DNA of 51,602 nt from Virgibacillus senegalensis (lineage in GTDB: Bacteria > Bacillota > Bacilli > Bacillales > Amphibacillaceae): assembly GCF_000821245.2 (NCBI RefSeq), contig NZ_LN611424.1, positions 244,977 to 296,578 on the forward strand, in the 5' to 3' direction. Below the pieces are notes generated by a model. It was not told the DNA's origin, did not search any database, and saw nothing but the letters and a program-made list of their open reading frames with translations. The position numbers were made by a program, and so were the translations under genes. Within the stretch, counting starts at the first letter, position 1. Each line of letters begins with the position of its first letter. This document shows, piece after piece, positions 8,525 to 17,269 of this stretch.

Positions 8525-9637
8525 TCATTCTTCAATCACGATCGCCTGGCTGCCCATTTGTATCCAGGCCTTTTCAAAATTTTCCCTGTCCACTTGTTTG
8601 TTCTTTCCACCGTATGGGTCGTTGATATAAACATAGTCGTCCTCATATCCGGTAACTGCCACGCTGTGGAGGCTGAATGTAACCTCTACCTCTCCATTTG
8701 GAGTCTGCCAGGTTTCAAACCCGCCGGCAGGAGCAAAGGAAGAGGTGGTAATGATCCAAACCGGATGGCTATTATCCAATGCTTGATAGATGGCGTCCGG
8801 ATTGCTGCCAGTTAGATCAACTGCTCGATCACCGACATATTTACGGGCTAAATCCATCATCGGTCCATGATAAACTCCAAGTCCCGGACCGTCTGCCATG
8901 TTTCCGACAAACCCTTCATTCGGATCCCCTTTAAGCCCATTTTCATAAGTGAGCGGGACAACATTCACGTTTTCCGCCAATTCGTTTTTCGTTACATCGT
9001 ATCCATGATAATTCAGGATCATCGCCAGACTTGTTACCTCACATCCGTTATACAGACGGGGTGCCGCCATTTGTTCGATAAGTGGTACATCGAGTGGCAG
9101 GTCTGCTTTTTCTTCCGGAATGTCCAGTATGAATAAAGGGTCTGCTGTTTGTTCTTCTACGGTTATCGGAATATCGAGCTGCTTTAAAAAATCGGCAGTG
9201 GCATAGAGCTTATGGCCATAAGCAAGCACTTGTTCCTGGTTAACTCCATTCATTTTTAAGGCTTGCAGCTTTTCCTGTTGGCTCTGTTGCTTGGATTGGG
9301 GAAAATGAATTTGTTCTTCCTCGACCGTAGCAGTAGCCACCTGTAATAAGGAATCGTAAGCAAGCTTGATCGAAGGGTGATAGGTCAAAATGGGATCCAC
9401 TGGTAAGTAATATTGCTTTCCTTTCCGCAGTACCGGATTTTCGAGTTGTTTTTCTTTAATCTGTAGCTTCGCTTCAGACTTGGTCACGGGAGTCGTGGCT
9501 GGTTTTTTGGCCGTCTCCGCTGAAGCTGTTTTTTCTTCCATCTTAGCAGGCTGCACAGCTGTTTTATAGAATAGATAACTAATAGATGCTATGCATAAAA
9601 ACGCTACAAGAATAAGCGATTTTTTCAATCCAATCAA
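8525..9637 (-). CDS. Membrane-anchored C39-like (YvpB-type) papain-fold peptidase
   Basis: 370 residues: a signal-anchor helix (about 6-24), a Lys/Thr/Ala-rich linker (30-60), then a C39-like domain. The catalytic Cys is C199 (YNGCEVTSLAM), His is H324 (LHSVAVTGYED) and Asp is D340 (INDPYGG). The enzyme would act outside the membrane; peptide or cell-wall substrates are possible and B. subtilis YvpB is the closest layout I know. The start is TTG. The first TTG (9637) has AAAGGAAG only a few bases before it, so the in-frame TTG at 9628 (codon 4) has better spacing. A candidate -10 (TATAAT on the minus strand, 9671-9666) lies upstream. Confidence 0.82.
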   Translation of the reverse strand: MIGLKKSLILVAFLCIASISYLFYKTAVQPAKMEEKTASAETAKKPATTPVTKSEAKLQIKEKQLENPVLRKGKQYYLPVDPILTYHPSIKLAYDSLLQVATATVEEEQIHFPQSKQQSQQEKLQALKMNGVNQEQVLAYGHKLYATADFLKQLDIPITVEEQTADPLFILDIPEEKADLPLDVPLIEQMAAPRLYNGCEVTSLAMILNYHGYDVTKNELAENVNVVPLTYENGLKGDPNEGFVGNMADGPGLGVYHGPMMDLARKYVGDRAVDLTGSNPDAIYQALDNSHPVWIITTSSFAPAGGFETWQTPNGEVEVTFSLHSVAVTGYEDDYVYINDPYGGKNKQVDRENFEKAWIQMGSQAIVIEE

Positions 9638-9816
9638 CTTCCTTTGTACTTCTGAATTAGTGCTTATTATAGTACAAGATTCATAGAAAGAAAATGACCT
9701 GGATTGCTCAATTTGTCCAAGAGTGTCGGGAGTTGTCGATCGTCGATCGGCTTGATAGATTGCCCTTTTCGAGCTGCATTACCTGGCTCTTCCGTCAAAT
9801 CTGCTTGTAACTTGTT

Positions 9817-10824
9817 TTACGCCTTCTCTGCTATTCTCACAAGCTGCTTACCAATGTTTTCACCGGTGAACAGTCCAAAAAATGCTTCTGGAATTTGTTC
9901 GAAGCCTTCTTTTATGGTTTCTTTATAGGAGAGTTTCCCACTTTCGACCCATTCTGCCAGTTTGGAAAAGCCTTCTTTGAATCTGGACTGGTAATCACTA
10001 ACGATGAAACCTTTTACAAGCGCACGGGATTTGACGATATACATTTGCAATCTCGGTCCCTGGGCATCTGGATCATTATAGGTAGCAATCGATCCGCATT
10101 GCGGAATTCTCGCGAAATCATTCAGCAGTGGGTACACAGCATCCGATACTTCTCCTCCTACATTATCAAAATAAACATCGACCCCATTCGGACATGCTTC
10201 AGCCAATGCCTCCCGGAAGTGATCGGATTTATAATTAATTGCCTTGTCGACCCCTAGCTCTTCTGTTAAATAACGGTTTTTTTCCTCACTGCCTGCTATT
10301 CCCACGACATGAGCACCATAAATTTTGGCAATTTGCACGACAACAGACCCAACTGCTCCTGCTGCAGCAGATACGACGACTGTTTCCCCTTTTTCCGGCC
10401 TGCCGATATCGGTAAGACCGAAATAAGCGGTTAAACCAGGCATTCCTAAAACACCCAACGAAGTGGTGACAGGGCCTAGGTCAGGGTCTATTTTTCGAAG
10501 TCCGTCGGCTGGTGCTGTGGAATACTTTGCCCATGGCAAGGTCCCTGTAACCACATCGCCGGGTGCTAGCCTGTCTGCATTGGATTCCACTACCTGCGCA
10601 ATGACTCCGCCGTTGATCGCCTCATGTAAGGCAAAAGGTTCCACATACGATTTGGCATTGCTCATCCGTCCTCTCATATACGGATCGACCGATACATAAA
10701 GGGTCTTTAGCAGTACCTCATTTTCCCCGGGCACCGGCATTTCCGTCTCCACGCGTTGAATATGTTCTTCAGTCGGCATTGCTTCTGGCCTTTTTACTAA
10801 TTGGATTTCCTGATTTTCAGTCAT
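9817..10824 (-). CDS. yfmJ: NADP-dependent medium-chain oxidoreductase, YfmJ/leukotriene B4 dehydrogenase type
   Basis: 335 residues, a zinc-free medium-chain dehydrogenase/reductase of the group that reduces the C=C bond of enones with NADPH. The family's N-terminal SVDPYMRGRM is at about residues 50-59, and the Rossmann motif AAAGAVGS at about 153-160 is followed by YFDNVGG. B. subtilis YfmJ is of equal length and matches in these motifs. AGGGAGAG precedes the ATG on the minus strand. It is divergent from argC. The reading frame continues without a stop for about 50 codons beyond its TAA. Confidence 0.88.
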   Translation of the reverse strand: MTENQEIQLVKRPEAMPTEEHIQRVETEMPVPGENEVLLKTLYVSVDPYMRGRMSNAKSYVEPFALHEAINGGVIAQVVESNADRLAPGDVVTGTLPWAKYSTAPADGLRKIDPDLGPVTTSLGVLGMPGLTAYFGLTDIGRPEKGETVVVSAAAGAVGSVVVQIAKIYGAHVVGIAGSEEKNRYLTEELGVDKAINYKSDHFREALAEACPNGVDVYFDNVGGEVSDAVYPLLNDFARIPQCGSIATYNDPDAQGPRLQMYIVKSRALVKGFIVSDYQSRFKEGFSKLAEWVESGKLSYKETIKEGFEQIPEAFFGLFTGENIGKQLVRIAEKA

Positions 10825-10970
10825 GCTTCTCTCCCTTTCGTATAAAAGTAGTTTCTATTTAAATGGTAACACGCTCGATTTTAATGGGCATCTCATAAGG
10901 GTTGAGAGCAGTGCTTATCTGTTTTCAGAGATAAAGAGAATGAAACGCTTATCGTAAATGTTGAAATATC

Positions 10971-11020
10971 TGAATAAAATAAAAAATACGGTTGTATAAA
11001 AATTCATATTAAAGTATAAT
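10971..11020 (+). promoter_or_regulatory. argC promoter with ARG boxes (ArgR/AhrC operator)
   Basis: TTGTAT (10992-10997), a 17-bp spacer, then TATAAT (11015-11020). TGTATAAAAATTCA at 10993-11006 differs by one base from the ARG-box core TGAATAAAAATTCA and overlaps the -35. A weaker half match, TGAATAAAATAAAA (10971-10984), starts 22 bp upstream, about two helix turns away. This arrangement predicts repression by arginine-bound AhrC/ArgR. Confidence 0.75.
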
Positions 11021-11061
11021 TATTAACCAATCAATTGTATGGTCAGGAGTGAGGATTTAAG

Positions 11062-12099
11062 GTGAAGGTAGCGATTATTGGTGGGACCGGCTATGGTGCC
11101 ATCGAACTGATACGTTTTTTATATAACCATCCATATGCAGAGATTGAAGCAGTTATCTCCCATTCACAAAGCGGTCAGCCGCTTGCAGCAGTGTACCCCC
11201 ATGTTAACGGAGTACGAGAAATGCCGCTTGAAAAACTTTCCGTACCGGATCTGGCTGATCGTGTCGAGTTGGTGTTTTTCGCCACTCCACCTGCTGTCAG
11301 CAAGGATTTGGTGCCACAGTTTCTGGAGTATGGTATCCCATGCATCGATCTCTCAGGAGACTTTCGCCTGAAATCTCCACAAGCTTATCAGGAATGGTAC
11401 GGTTCTCCTGCCGCTGAAGAACGGTATTTGGAAGCGGCGGTTTATGGGTTAAGTGAAATGAATGGAGCGGAAGTGGCTGCAGCAAACCTGGTAGCCAATC
11501 CCGGCTGCTATCCAACCGCTGCCCTGCTCGGGCTGATTCCGGCAATCAAAAGCAACATAATCGAAGACCGATCGATCATCATCGATGCGAAGTCGGGTGT
11601 TTCCGGTGCTGGACGGGGAACATCGCTGAACACCCATTATCCTGAAATGAATGAGAATTTAAAGGCTTATAAACTTGGACGGCACAAGCATATACCGGAA
11701 ATTGAACAAGAGATTAGTAAGATGGCTGGCCATCCTGTGCAAGTAACGTTTTCGACTCATCTTGTCCCGATGACAAGGGGGATAATGAATACGATATATG
11801 CAGACCTCCGTCAGCTTGTTTCAACGGATGAAGTGATAGAGATGTATGAAGCATTTTATCGGCTGCAGCCTTTTGTGCGTATTCGCAAAAATGGAGAACT
11901 GCCTGCAACGAGAGAAGTATATGGAAGCAATTACTGTGATATTGGGATCCATGCCGATCAGAGAACAGGGAAACTGACCATTGTTTCAGTGATCGACAAT
12001 TTAGTGAAGGGGGCGTCAGGGCAGGCCATTCAAAATATGAATCTATTGAAAGGCTGGGACGTCTCTACAGGTCTAAACTACTTACCTATTTATCCTTAA
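11062..12099 (+). CDS. argC: N-acetyl-gamma-glutamyl-phosphate reductase
   Basis: 345 residues; reduces N-acetylglutamyl phosphate with NADPH in arginine synthesis. The N-terminal nucleotide motif GGTGYGAIEL is at residues 7-16 and the catalytic cysteine is C149 in NPGCYPTA. Start is GTG with AGGAGTGAGG 7 bases before it. It is the first gene of argCJBD under an ARG-box promoter, as in B. subtilis, with 13 bp to argJ. Confidence 0.97.
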   Translation: MKVAIIGGTGYGAIELIRFLYNHPYAEIEAVISHSQSGQPLAAVYPHVNGVREMPLEKLSVPDLADRVELVFFATPPAVSKDLVPQFLEYGIPCIDLSGDFRLKSPQAYQEWYGSPAAEERYLEAAVYGLSEMNGAEVAAANLVANPGCYPTAALLGLIPAIKSNIIEDRSIIIDAKSGVSGAGRGTSLNTHYPEMNENLKAYKLGRHKHIPEIEQEISKMAGHPVQVTFSTHLVPMTRGIMNTIYADLRQLVSTDEVIEMYEAFYRLQPFVRIRKNGELPATREVYGSNYCDIGIHADQRTGKLTIVSVIDNLVKGASGQAIQNMNLLKGWDVSTGLNYLPIYP

Positions 12100-12112
12100 G
12101 GAGGGCGAAAAA

Positions 12113-13351
12113 ATGTCAGAACATGTAGAACAATTGACCAAAAAGGAAGTGACCCTGTTGCCGGATGGAAACATAGCCACTCCTCAGGGGTACACGGCAG
12201 GCGGTGTCCATTGCGGACTTCGAAAAACCAAACTGGATTTTGGCTGGGTATATTCGGAAGTACCGGCAACAACGGCAGGTGTCTATACAACAAATGCTTT
12301 TCAGGCGGCACCGCTCCTAGTAACCCAAGAAAGCATCAATAGTAGTCAAAAAATCCAGGCGTTACTTGTCAACTCCGGGATTGCCAATGCTTGCACGGGG
12401 GAGCAGGGGCTTAACGATGCGTATCAAATGCGTAAGTGGGGAGCAGAAGCATTTCATGTTATGGAGGAGTACACGGCCGTTGCATCGACGGGGGTCATCG
12501 GTGAAACTCTGCCGATGGAAAAAATCAAATACGGCATCGATCAAATCCATCTGCCAGACAATAATCATGTTTCCCGCTTTGAACAAGCAATTTTGACAAC
12601 CGATACAAAAGAAAAGGCGACTGCCGTTGAACTTGAAATTGATGGTCGAAAGGTATCGATCGGCGGAGCGGCAAAAGGTTCCGGAATGATTCACCCGAAC
12701 ATGGCAACGATGCTGAGCTTTATTACGACGGATGCGGCTGTCGAAGCGTCGTCTTTATCGCAGGCTTTGAAGGAAATTACTAATAAATCTTTCAATATGA
12801 TTACCGTAGACGGAGACACGAGTACAAACGACATGGTACTGGTGCTTGCGAATGGCAAGGCAGGAAATCAGCAGCTGAAAGCAGATCATCCGGACTGGGA
12901 ATTGTTTAAACAAGGGCTGACGACAGTTTGCGAACTACTGGCAAAAGAGATCGCCCGGGATGGAGAAGGTGCCACCAAATTAGTAGAAGTCCAAGTGGAA
13001 GGGGCGGATTCTGATCAGTCAGCCCGCACCGTCAGCAAGGCAATTATTTCTTCCAATCTGGTAAAAACGGCTATTCACGGAGCAGATGCCAACTGGGGGC
13101 GGATTATAACGGCAATTGGTTATAGCGGCCAGCCGGTAGATCCAGGCAAGGTCAGCATTTCGCTCGGCCCTGTTCTGGTAGTGAACAAAGGGATGCCTGT
13201 ACCGTTTGATGAAGCAGTGGCAAAGGACTATTTACTTCAGGATAAAGTATCGATTCATACCGATTTGGGGAGTGGTACTGGAAAAGCTACGGCCTGGGGC
13301 TGCGACTTATCTTATGAATACGTACGGATCAATGCATCCTACCGTACTTAA
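12113..13351 (+). CDS. argJ: Bifunctional ornithine acetyltransferase / N-acetylglutamate synthase
   Basis: 412 residues; moves the acetyl group from N-acetylornithine to glutamate, and can also make acetylglutamate from acetyl-CoA, closing the acetyl cycle. The precursor cleaves itself before the nucleophile Thr in HPNMATML (T199), giving two chains; the KGSGMIHPNMATM stretch is intact. The end is also typical (EYVRINASYRT). AAGGAGGGC precedes the ATG. It lies between argC and argB with short gaps. Whether it is mono- or bifunctional cannot be told; no separate argA or argE is in the window. Confidence 0.97.
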   Translation: MSEHVEQLTKKEVTLLPDGNIATPQGYTAGGVHCGLRKTKLDFGWVYSEVPATTAGVYTTNAFQAAPLLVTQESINSSQKIQALLVNSGIANACTGEQGLNDAYQMRKWGAEAFHVMEEYTAVASTGVIGETLPMEKIKYGIDQIHLPDNNHVSRFEQAILTTDTKEKATAVELEIDGRKVSIGGAAKGSGMIHPNMATMLSFITTDAAVEASSLSQALKEITNKSFNMITVDGDTSTNDMVLVLANGKAGNQQLKADHPDWELFKQGLTTVCELLAKEIARDGEGATKLVEVQVEGADSDQSARTVSKAIISSNLVKTAIHGADANWGRIITAIGYSGQPVDPGKVSISLGPVLVVNKGMPVPFDEAVAKDYLLQDKVSIHTDLGSGTGKATAWGCDLSYEYVRINASYRT

Positions 13352-13366
13352 AGGGAGGAAGTCGGA

Positions 13367-14164
13367 ATGGAATATGTTGTAATCAAGTGCGGTGGCAGTA
13401 TCTTTTCACAGCTGCCGCCAGCTTTTTATCGAAATATCGCAGAATTGCATAAAGACGGAGTCCAGCCGGTGCTTGTCCACGGTGGAGGACCCTTGATATC
13501 CCAAACACTTTCTCAACTACACGTGGAAACCCAGTTTGTTGATGGATTAAGGGTGACGACGGAGGATGTATTGGAAGTAGCAGAAATGGTCCTAAGTGGA
13601 TCGATGAACAAGCAGCTTGTACGGCAACTACAGCTGCAGGGTGGAAAAGGATTTGGCCTAAGCGGGGTAGACGGTGGGTTGCTACAGGCTGTCCCTGCTG
13701 AAAAGCTTTCTCTCGGTTATGTCGGCACGGTTGAAAAAGTAGAGGTCTCGATCCTCGATAACCTTTTCAGCCAGGGTTTTATCCCGGTTATATCCCCGAT
13801 TGGAATGGACCAATCTGGCCAGAAATACAACATCAACGCTGATGTAGCCGCTGCCGCAATTGCCCAGGCGCTACAGGCGAAATTGTGTTACATCAGTGAC
13901 ATCCCCGGCATTTTAGTCGAAAAGAATGGCAAAACGGTGGTTCTGCATGAAACGACGAGCAGCCAAATCGAACAATTAATCGTCGATGGGACGATTACCG
14001 GTGGGATGATTCCCAAAGTACGATCGGCATTGCAGGCGCTGGAAAACGAAGTGCCGGAAACTGTGATTCTGAACGGATTGGAGCCGTACAGCCTGCTGTC
14101 TTTCTACCAGGGAAAGGCTGTCGGAACCAAAATCAGTTTACATTCGGAGGTAAAATATGTCTAA
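13367..14164 (+). CDS. argB: Acetylglutamate kinase
   Basis: 265 residues of the amino-acid kinase fold; phosphorylates N-acetylglutamate with ATP. KCGGS at residues 8-12 and HGGGP at 39-43 are the phosphate-binding loops; NINADVAAAAIAQAL is the substrate-binding stretch, and GGMIPK near the end is the ATP-site motif. AGGGAGGAAG precedes the ATG. It has no N-terminal extension of the arginine-inhibited hexameric type, so feedback inhibition is probably weak. Its end overlaps argD by 8 bp, so the two are probably translationally coupled. Confidence 0.97.
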   Translation: MEYVVIKCGGSIFSQLPPAFYRNIAELHKDGVQPVLVHGGGPLISQTLSQLHVETQFVDGLRVTTEDVLEVAEMVLSGSMNKQLVRQLQLQGGKGFGLSGVDGGLLQAVPAEKLSLGYVGTVEKVEVSILDNLFSQGFIPVISPIGMDQSGQKYNINADVAAAAIAQALQAKLCYISDIPGILVEKNGKTVVLHETTSSQIEQLIVDGTITGGMIPKVRSALQALENEVPETVILNGLEPYSLLSFYQGKAVGTKISLHSEVKYV

Positions 14165-15344
14165 ACAAACAGTACCTATGGCCACACCAATGCTCATGCC
14201 TACTTATAATCGTTTTCCACTTACATTGGTCAAAGGGAAAGGAAGCTGGGTTTGGGATGAAACGGGCGGTAAATACCTTGATTTTACGGCCGGTATTGCC
14301 ACTTGTAATCTCGGTCATGCTCCCGACCAGGTGAAAGCAAAGCTGGAGCTTCAACTCGATCAATTATGGCATTGCTCGAATTTGTATCATATACCCCCTC
14401 AGGAAGAATTGGCCGAAATGCTGGTGAAGAACAGCTTCGGAGACCAGGTGTTTTTTTGCAATAGCGGAGCCGAGGCAAACGAAGCGGCAATTAAATTGGC
14501 TAGACGCTATGCACAGGTAGTTAAAGGAACAAATGCTTGTGAAATCGTCACTTTCAGTCAGTCATTTCACGGCCGGACGCTGGCCACCCTGGCGGCTACA
14601 GGACAGGAGAAAATCCAACAAGGCTTTGCGCCGCTGGCCGAAGGATTTCGTTATCTTCCTTATAATGACAAGGATGCACTGGAACTTCTGGTAACGGATA
14701 AAACATGTGCTGTTTTACTCGAACTCGTCCAAGGAGAGGGAGGAGTCATTCCTGCAGATTATGATTGGGTTCAACAGTTGGCAGCAATTTGTAAGCAAAA
14801 CGGTATTTTGTTGATGATTGATGAAATTCAAACGGGGATTGGCAGAACAGGAACGTTGTTCGCTTATGAACAATACGGTCTCGAACCGGATGTAATCAGT
14901 TTGGCTAAAGGACTGGGGAGCGGCATTCCGATTGGAGCGATTATCGCCAATCAAAAAGCGGCCCAGGCATTTTCACCCGGCTCTCATGGTAGTACTTTTG
15001 GCGGCAACCCCTTTTCTACAACAGCTGGACTGGCAACCATTACGCACATCATCGAGCAGGGAATAGTGAAACAGGCAGCAGAATTGGGTGCTTATTTAGA
15101 GGAAAAATTGCACGGATTAAAACAGCAGTTTCCGGAAATTAAAGAGATTAGAGGAAAAGGCTTGCTGCAGGGTATCGTCGTAGAAGGCAATGCAATGGAT
15201 TATGTGACAAAAGCGCGGGAGCGGCAACAGCTTTTATTACTTGTTGCCGGCCCAGACGTCATTCGTGTCCTTCCACCATTGACGACCAGTGAAGCCGAGA
15301 TTGATCAATTTATTGCTGCGATGGAAAAAGTATTTGCCTCATAA
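14157..15344 (+). CDS. argD: Acetylornithine aminotransferase
   Basis: 395 residues, class III PLP aminotransferase; makes N-acetylornithine from the semialdehyde and glutamate. The SGAEANEAA motif is at about 103-111, the PLP-contacting Asp in MIDEIQTG (about 220-227) and the Schiff-base lysine is K251 in SLAKGLGSG. The start overlaps argB; CGGAGG precedes it. In B. subtilis carAB and argF follow; here purU does, so ornithine carbamoylation must be encoded elsewhere. No clear terminator hairpin is seen after it. Confidence 0.96.
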   Translation: MSKQTVPMATPMLMPTYNRFPLTLVKGKGSWVWDETGGKYLDFTAGIATCNLGHAPDQVKAKLELQLDQLWHCSNLYHIPPQEELAEMLVKNSFGDQVFFCNSGAEANEAAIKLARRYAQVVKGTNACEIVTFSQSFHGRTLATLAATGQEKIQQGFAPLAEGFRYLPYNDKDALELLVTDKTCAVLLELVQGEGGVIPADYDWVQQLAAICKQNGILLMIDEIQTGIGRTGTLFAYEQYGLEPDVISLAKGLGSGIPIGAIIANQKAAQAFSPGSHGSTFGGNPFSTTAGLATITHIIEQGIVKQAAELGAYLEEKLHGLKQQFPEIKEIRGKGLLQGIVVEGNAMDYVTKARERQQLLLLVAGPDVIRVLPPLTTSEAEIDQFIAAMEKVFAS

Positions 15345-15517
15345 ACAGTTGGCAGCTCTCCCATACAATGGCACAACGTATAGTAGAAAAATGTTAAACG
15401 TATCATTTGTCCTCTGTTTAACCTGAAGCGATTTGCCTATCGGTACGTTTTCTTTAAATATATAGGACATATCGAGTACAATATAAAGGCAGATATTTAG
15501 AAAAAGAGGGATTTATA

Positions 15518-16417
15518 ATGACAGATACATCGCAAGCCAACTGGAGTGCTTTTCAGGAACAACATAAGAACAAAGCAAGATTATTAATTCATTGTCCGGA
15601 CCAGCCTGGGATTGTCTCGGCTGTTTCTGAATTTTTATATCAGCATGGAGCCAATATTATCGAATCGAACCAATACACGACGGATCCTTCTGGCGGGGAA
15701 TTTTTTATGCGTCTGGTGTTCGAAGCAGAGGAGCTTTCGGCTAAAAAGGAAAAACTTGAACAAGATTTTCAGTCCATTGCTCAATCCTTTCAAATGGATT
15801 GGCGTTTTAGCTATGTCTATCAAATCAAGCGGATGGCCATTTTTGTCAGCAAAGAGCTTCACTGTCTCCGTGAACTGTTGTGGGAATGGCAGAGCGGTGA
15901 CTTAATAGCAGATATTCCCCTCGTCATCAGTAATCATGAAGATGCAAGGGAGACCGTTGAGTCACTTGGCATTCCGTTTTACCATATTCCAGCTAACAAG
16001 GATATTCGAAAGCAAGTTGAGGAGAAACAACTGGAACTGTTACAGGAATACGATATTGATTTAATTGTTCTTGCTCGCTATATGCAGATTCTCACCCCTG
16101 AATTTGTGGCGGCAAATAAAAATAAGATCATCAATATACATCATTCCTTCCTGCCTGCTTTTATCGGTGCCAACCCATATGAGCGTGCTTATCAGCGCGG
16201 CGTGAAGTTAATCGGGGCGACTTCTCACTTTGTGACCGATGAGCTGGATGAAGGACCGATCATTGAACAAGATATCAGTCGTGTCGACCATCGTGACAAC
16301 AGTGCGGCTATGAAAAAAATCGGGCAATCGATCGAGCGGAGTGTACTTGCCAGGGCAGTCAAATGGCAGCTGGAAGATCGAATTATCGTCCATCAAAACA
16401 AAACAATCGTTTTTTAG
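15518..16417 (+). CDS. purU: Formyltetrahydrofolate deformylase
   Basis: 299 residues; hydrolyses 10-formyl-THF to THF and formate, balancing one-carbon pools and feeding formate to purine synthesis. An N-terminal ACT domain (about 20-95, LLIHCPDQPGIVSAVSEF) is followed by a formyltransferase fold with the catalytic N206, H208 and D244 in NIHHSFLPAF and DELDEGPI. GTGCCA-type HxSLLP variants are not present; the HHSFLPAFIGANPY form is typical of PurU. A promoter with TACAAT at 15477-15482 is plausible, with a weak -35. A terminator follows the stop closely. Confidence 0.96.
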   Translation: MTDTSQANWSAFQEQHKNKARLLIHCPDQPGIVSAVSEFLYQHGANIIESNQYTTDPSGGEFFMRLVFEAEELSAKKEKLEQDFQSIAQSFQMDWRFSYVYQIKRMAIFVSKELHCLRELLWEWQSGDLIADIPLVISNHEDARETVESLGIPFYHIPANKDIRKQVEEKQLELLQEYDIDLIVLARYMQILTPEFVAANKNKIINIHHSFLPAFIGANPYERAYQRGVKLIGATSHFVTDELDEGPIIEQDISRVDHRDNSAAMKKIGQSIERSVLARAVKWQLEDRIIVHQNKTIVF

Positions 16418-16427
16418 TTTAAGCGTG

Positions 16428-16459
16428 AACCCAGGTCATCCGATGACTTGGGTTTTTGT
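16428..16459 (+). terminator. purU terminator
   Basis: AACCCAGGTCAT pairs with ATGACTTGGGTT (one G-U pair), 3-nt loop, followed by a T run. Confidence 0.85.
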
Positions 16460-16573
16460 CTGCAGGAGCAAATACCACGTTATGTCTCGGTTTTCCGTAT
16501 GCTTGTTTTTCCGGTATACTGAGAACAGTTAATTCGTTGCGAAAGACAGCGGAACGGAACCGGAGGTGATGGA

Positions 16574-17218
16574 ATGACACGATGGCAGGATAAATCAAAA
16601 AGCGAGCTTGTTTATGAGGGCTTTATGATCGTGCTGGCCGCCTGCTCGGTTGCTACGATCTGGCAAAGTACCCGTTATAATAGTTACATCGTCTGGGTCA
16701 CCTGGGGGATATTTTTCGTGGACTTTGTTTACCGGGTTCTACGTAGTGACCATAAGTGGCAATTTATCAAAAGCAACCCTTTTCTTCTCATTGCTGCCAT
16801 TCCATTAGATGCAGTCTTTCAGCTTGCCCGCTTTGCCCGAATCTTACATTTGCTGCGCCTGAAGACGATCACGAAGTACTATACCAAGCCGTTCCTGCGG
16901 TTTCTTCGCCGGCAGCGTTTGGGAACCGTTCTTTCTGTAACCATAGTGCTTGTCTTTCTTTCAATCATTCCATTGCATTATTTTGAACCCGGGGTACAGA
17001 GTTACTGGAAAGCGTTGCTCGGCAGCATCAGGACGCTCGTCTTTTTTGGACAGGCATCCTTTGACCCTGCTACGCCAGCTGGTCATGTAACGGTGGTAGT
17101 GCTGACGGTTTTTGGGGTCATCCTTCATGGACTGGTAATAAGTACGGCTTTTGATTATTTCTTTCATTCTCGAATTGTCCAAAAAATGGTGCAAAAGAGG
17201 AAACAAAAAGCAGGTTAG
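16574..17218 (+). CDS. Ion-channel-like membrane protein with a voltage-sensor-like part but no K+ selectivity filter
   Basis: 214 residues with about five to six membrane segments. The N-terminal half resembles a voltage-sensor module: an acidic/basic S3-like helix (GIFFVDFVYRVLRS, about 45-58) and an S4-like helix with spaced basic residues (FQLARFARILHLLRLK, R86, R89, R95, K97). The C-terminal half resembles a two-helix pore: the pore-loop position reads FFGQASFDPATPAG (157-170), where potassium channels have TVGYGD followed by P-x-T-x-x-G. The flanking P-x-T-P-x-G is kept but GYGD is replaced by GQAS. It may be a non-selective or non-conducting relative. CGGAGGTGATGG precedes the ATG. Function unknown. 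Confidence 0.7.
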   Translation: MTRWQDKSKSELVYEGFMIVLAACSVATIWQSTRYNSYIVWVTWGIFFVDFVYRVLRSDHKWQFIKSNPFLLIAAIPLDAVFQLARFARILHLLRLKTITKYYTKPFLRFLRRQRLGTVLSVTIVLVFLSIIPLHYFEPGVQSYWKALLGSIRTLVFFGQASFDPATPAGHVTVVVLTVFGVILHGLVISTAFDYFFHSRIVQKMVQKRKQKAG

Positions 17219-17269
17219 CTGCACGTTTTTTGTTACCGCTGAATAGTTTAGCTATGGGCGGTGATGAAA

